A DNA stretch of 13,660 nt. Source: DATNBT01 sp964579765. Its GTDB lineage: Bacteria > Acidobacteriota > Vicinamibacteria > Vicinamibacterales > CAVVIG01. The DNA is taken from the NCBI GenBank assembly GCA_964579765.1, contig CAZOIK010000059.1:1-13660 (forward strand), read 5' to 3'. A program made the translations under genes and the position numbers. The notes under the pieces were generated by a model. It saw only the letters and a list, made by a program, of their open reading frames with translations, searched no databases and was not told the origin of the DNA. This document shows, one piece after another, positions 12,247 to 13,660 of this stretch; position 1 is the first letter of the stretch; every line of letters starts with the position of its first letter.

Positions 12247-13660
12247 TCACCATGAGCTCTGTTTGACGATGAAGATCTGGCCGCCGAACGTGATCTTCGC
12301 CCGCCGATAGACCGCCGGTCCGACGTTCACGAATGGCAACACGTCGTAGCCCTGTGTGAAGACGTCGCTCACCGGCCCACTCAGCGCGCCGAGCATGACG
12401 ATGCTCGGCAGATCGACACTCACGGTGGGAGTGCAGCCGAGGCCCGACGGCGAACCGAGGAAGTAGTTCCCCGTCAAGCCCGCAGCGCTGAAGTACGCCC
12501 CGTACGCGTTCAGGCTGAACGCACAGGCCGCGCCAAGCTGCGTGACCACGAACGTCTGGGTGCCAACCTGGATGACGCCGACGCGGTTGGCGCCCGATGG
12601 ATTCGCGTCTGCCGTCCACGAGACGGTTCCCGATGTCCCGACGAGCGGTGGCGAACTCGCATGCAGCCAGCTGGCAAAGCTCTGTACCGCCGGCGAGCAA
12701 CCCGACGTCGTCGTCGAGAAGCCGAACGAGTCGGATCCGCCGCTCGCCCCGACCGTGATTCCGCCGGAGGTCAGCGTATACGCGCACGGCGCCGGTCCCT
12801 GATTGACCGTATAGATCAACCCGGCAACGGTCAGAGTTCCAGAGCGCGGCGTCGCAGCCGTGTTGGCCTGCGCGACGAAGTTGACGTCGCTCGACCCTGC
12901 GGTTCCTGACGAAGAAATCGAGAGCCAGGATGGGTCGTTCGAAACCGCCGCCCACGTGCAGGCGGCAGGGGCAATCACGCCCACCGATCCCGCGCCTCCG
13001 CCCGCGGGCGCGGTGCCGATCGACGACTGCAGCGAGTAGTTGCAGACCGTGCCGCCCTGACTGACGCCGACCGTCTGACCGGCAACCGTGAGCGCCCCAG
13101 TTCTTCCGGTCAGCGAACCTGCATTCGAACCGACACCCACGACGAGCGTCGCATTGCCGGTGCCGGATGGCGGACTGACCGACAGCCACCCGTTGTCGCT
13201 CGACGCCGTCCATGAGCAGTTCGGGCCGTTGGTGGTGATCCCAATAGCGCCGCTGCCACCCGCGACCCCGTACGGGCTGCCGAGGCCGCTCGTGTCCAGC
13301 GTCGCGCTGCAGGCGAGCGGTTCCTGCGTGATCTGGAAGGCTTGTCCGCCGATGACAATCGAGCCGGACCGTCCGACGGTCGTCGAGTTGGCATCGACGC
13401 TGTAGAGCAACGTGCCGGATGCTGACCCGGACGCTCCAGAAGTGACGTGGATCCAGCCTGGTCCGAGTACGGTCGAATAACCGCAACCGGACGGCGTCGT
13501 CACGCCCACGGTTCCCCCGCCGCCGGCCGATGACAGCGATGCCGACAACGAGTCGAGCGACGTCGTGCAGGCCGCTCCGCCCTGAGTGACGTTGAATGTC
13601 TGACCGGCAATGGTTGCTGTCAGCAGTCGCGTCGCGGGATCAGGATTTGGCGGAATCGTG
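12247..13660 (-). CDS. BACON-repeat secreted protein, N-terminus outside the window
   Basis: The frame is open to the window end and encodes at least 470 residues. It consists of tandem BACON-type beta-sandwich repeats of 86-89 residues: the end of one, then five more. Each starts with a Cys-aromatic/hydrophobic segment (CNYSLQS, CAYTLTS, CAFSLNA), has a second Cys 28-31 residues later (NCSWTA, ACTWAA), a GWLSVS/SWLSIS strand, and ends in a GQTFNVTQ-like strand. Visible cysteines numbered from the window edge are 31/59, 117/148, 206/234, 292/321 and 379/409, one pair per repeat. The last repeat has lost the Trp strand and ends in FIVKQSSW at the terminus. BACON domains are linked to carbohydrate or mucin binding, and no catalytic domain is visible in this part. 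The low-complexity Gly/Ser/Thr composition suits an exported protein. The start lies outside; TTG 13548 is internal. Confidence 0.85.
   Translation of the reverse strand, partial: TIPPNPDPATRLLTATIAGQTFNVTQGGAACTTSLDSLSASLSSAGGGGTVGVTTPSGCGYSTVLGPGWIHVTSGASGSASGTLLYSVDANSTTVGRSGSIVIGGQAFQITQEPLACSATLDTSGLGSPYGVAGGSGAIGITTNGPNCSWTASSDNGWLSVSPPSGTGNATLVVGVGSNAGSLTGRTGALTVAGQTVGVSQGGTVCNYSLQSSIGTAPAGGGAGSVGVIAPAACTWAAVSNDPSWLSISSSGTAGSSDVNFVAQANTAATPRSGTLTVAGLIYTVNQGPAPCAYTLTSGGITVGASGGSDSFGFSTTTSGCSPAVQSFASWLHASSPPLVGTSGTVSWTADANPSGANRVGVIQVGTQTFVVTQLGAACAFSLNAYGAYFSAAGLTGNYFLGSPSGLGCTPTVSVDLPSIVMLGALSGPVSDVFTQGYDVLPFVNVGPAVYRRAKITFGGQIFIVKQSSW

Noticed and set aside
1..13660. RAYT (REP-associated transposase), integron, prophage or defence system
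   Set aside because: No frame shows transposase, integrase, nuclease or toxin-antitoxin motifs; only the repeats themselves hint at past mobility.

Overview
The window is GC-rich, with mostly short intergenic gaps and many weakly-SD or apparently leaderless starts. It looks like a chromosomal segment of an Acidobacteriota bacterium, probably of the Vicinamibacterales kind. That assignment is inference from recognised family patterns: secreted uncharacterised proteins with a GDTLVV core, BACON-repeat proteins, a PQQ dehydrogenase with a fused cytochrome c, and short palindromic repeats whose translation gives VRLQPD/VRLKADTT. No RNA gene, CRISPR array, transposase or phage gene was seen.

Layout. 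34-402 (-) is a small secreted CxxCH protein with a good promoter just upstream. 494-2470 (-) is a secreted uncharacterised domain fused to two VOC/glyoxalase domains. 2544-2798 (+) is a probable small protein. 2715-4468 is an arsenic module: arsR (-) diverges from an aquaporin-type channel and a thiol-dependent arsenate reductase (+). 4478-4933 (-) is a tautomerase-superfamily (CHMI-like) protein, and 4993-5439 (+) a secreted POTRA-like protein that stops after one domain. 5581-7641 (-) is a PQQ dehydrogenase with a C-terminal cytochrome c. It diverges from 7749-9485 (+), a secreted protein sharing the GDTLVV domain. 9620-10192 (+) is an ICMT/PEMT-like membrane methyltransferase. 10260-10424 (-) is a 54-residue secreted remnant. 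10565-12208 and 12247-13660+ (-) form a likely two-gene operon: a BACON-repeat protein (N-terminus outside the window), then a NIDO-like/MBG/post-COAP-1-like surface protein.

How genes work together. The arsenic module is self-consistent. ArsR (CVC thiolates) would control interleaved divergent promoters, ArsC would reduce arsenate, and the channel would let arsenite leave down its gradient. No ArsB or Acr3 pump is present here. The other genes are mainly envelope or secreted functions with no clear joint pathway.

The most striking layer is repetitive DNA. A REP-like family (head GTAGTG, then a palindrome with a TTC loop) occurs about five times. One copy supplies the stop codons of two convergent genes, a head-to-head pair lies in frame inside the PQQ dehydrogenase, and a degraded copy ends the truncated 54-residue gene. 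A second family, GTGATCTGGTGATT arrays around a hairpin, lies directly downstream of two genes. No clearly new defence or metabolic system was found. The repeat-gene interactions and the VOC fusion deserve the closest look.
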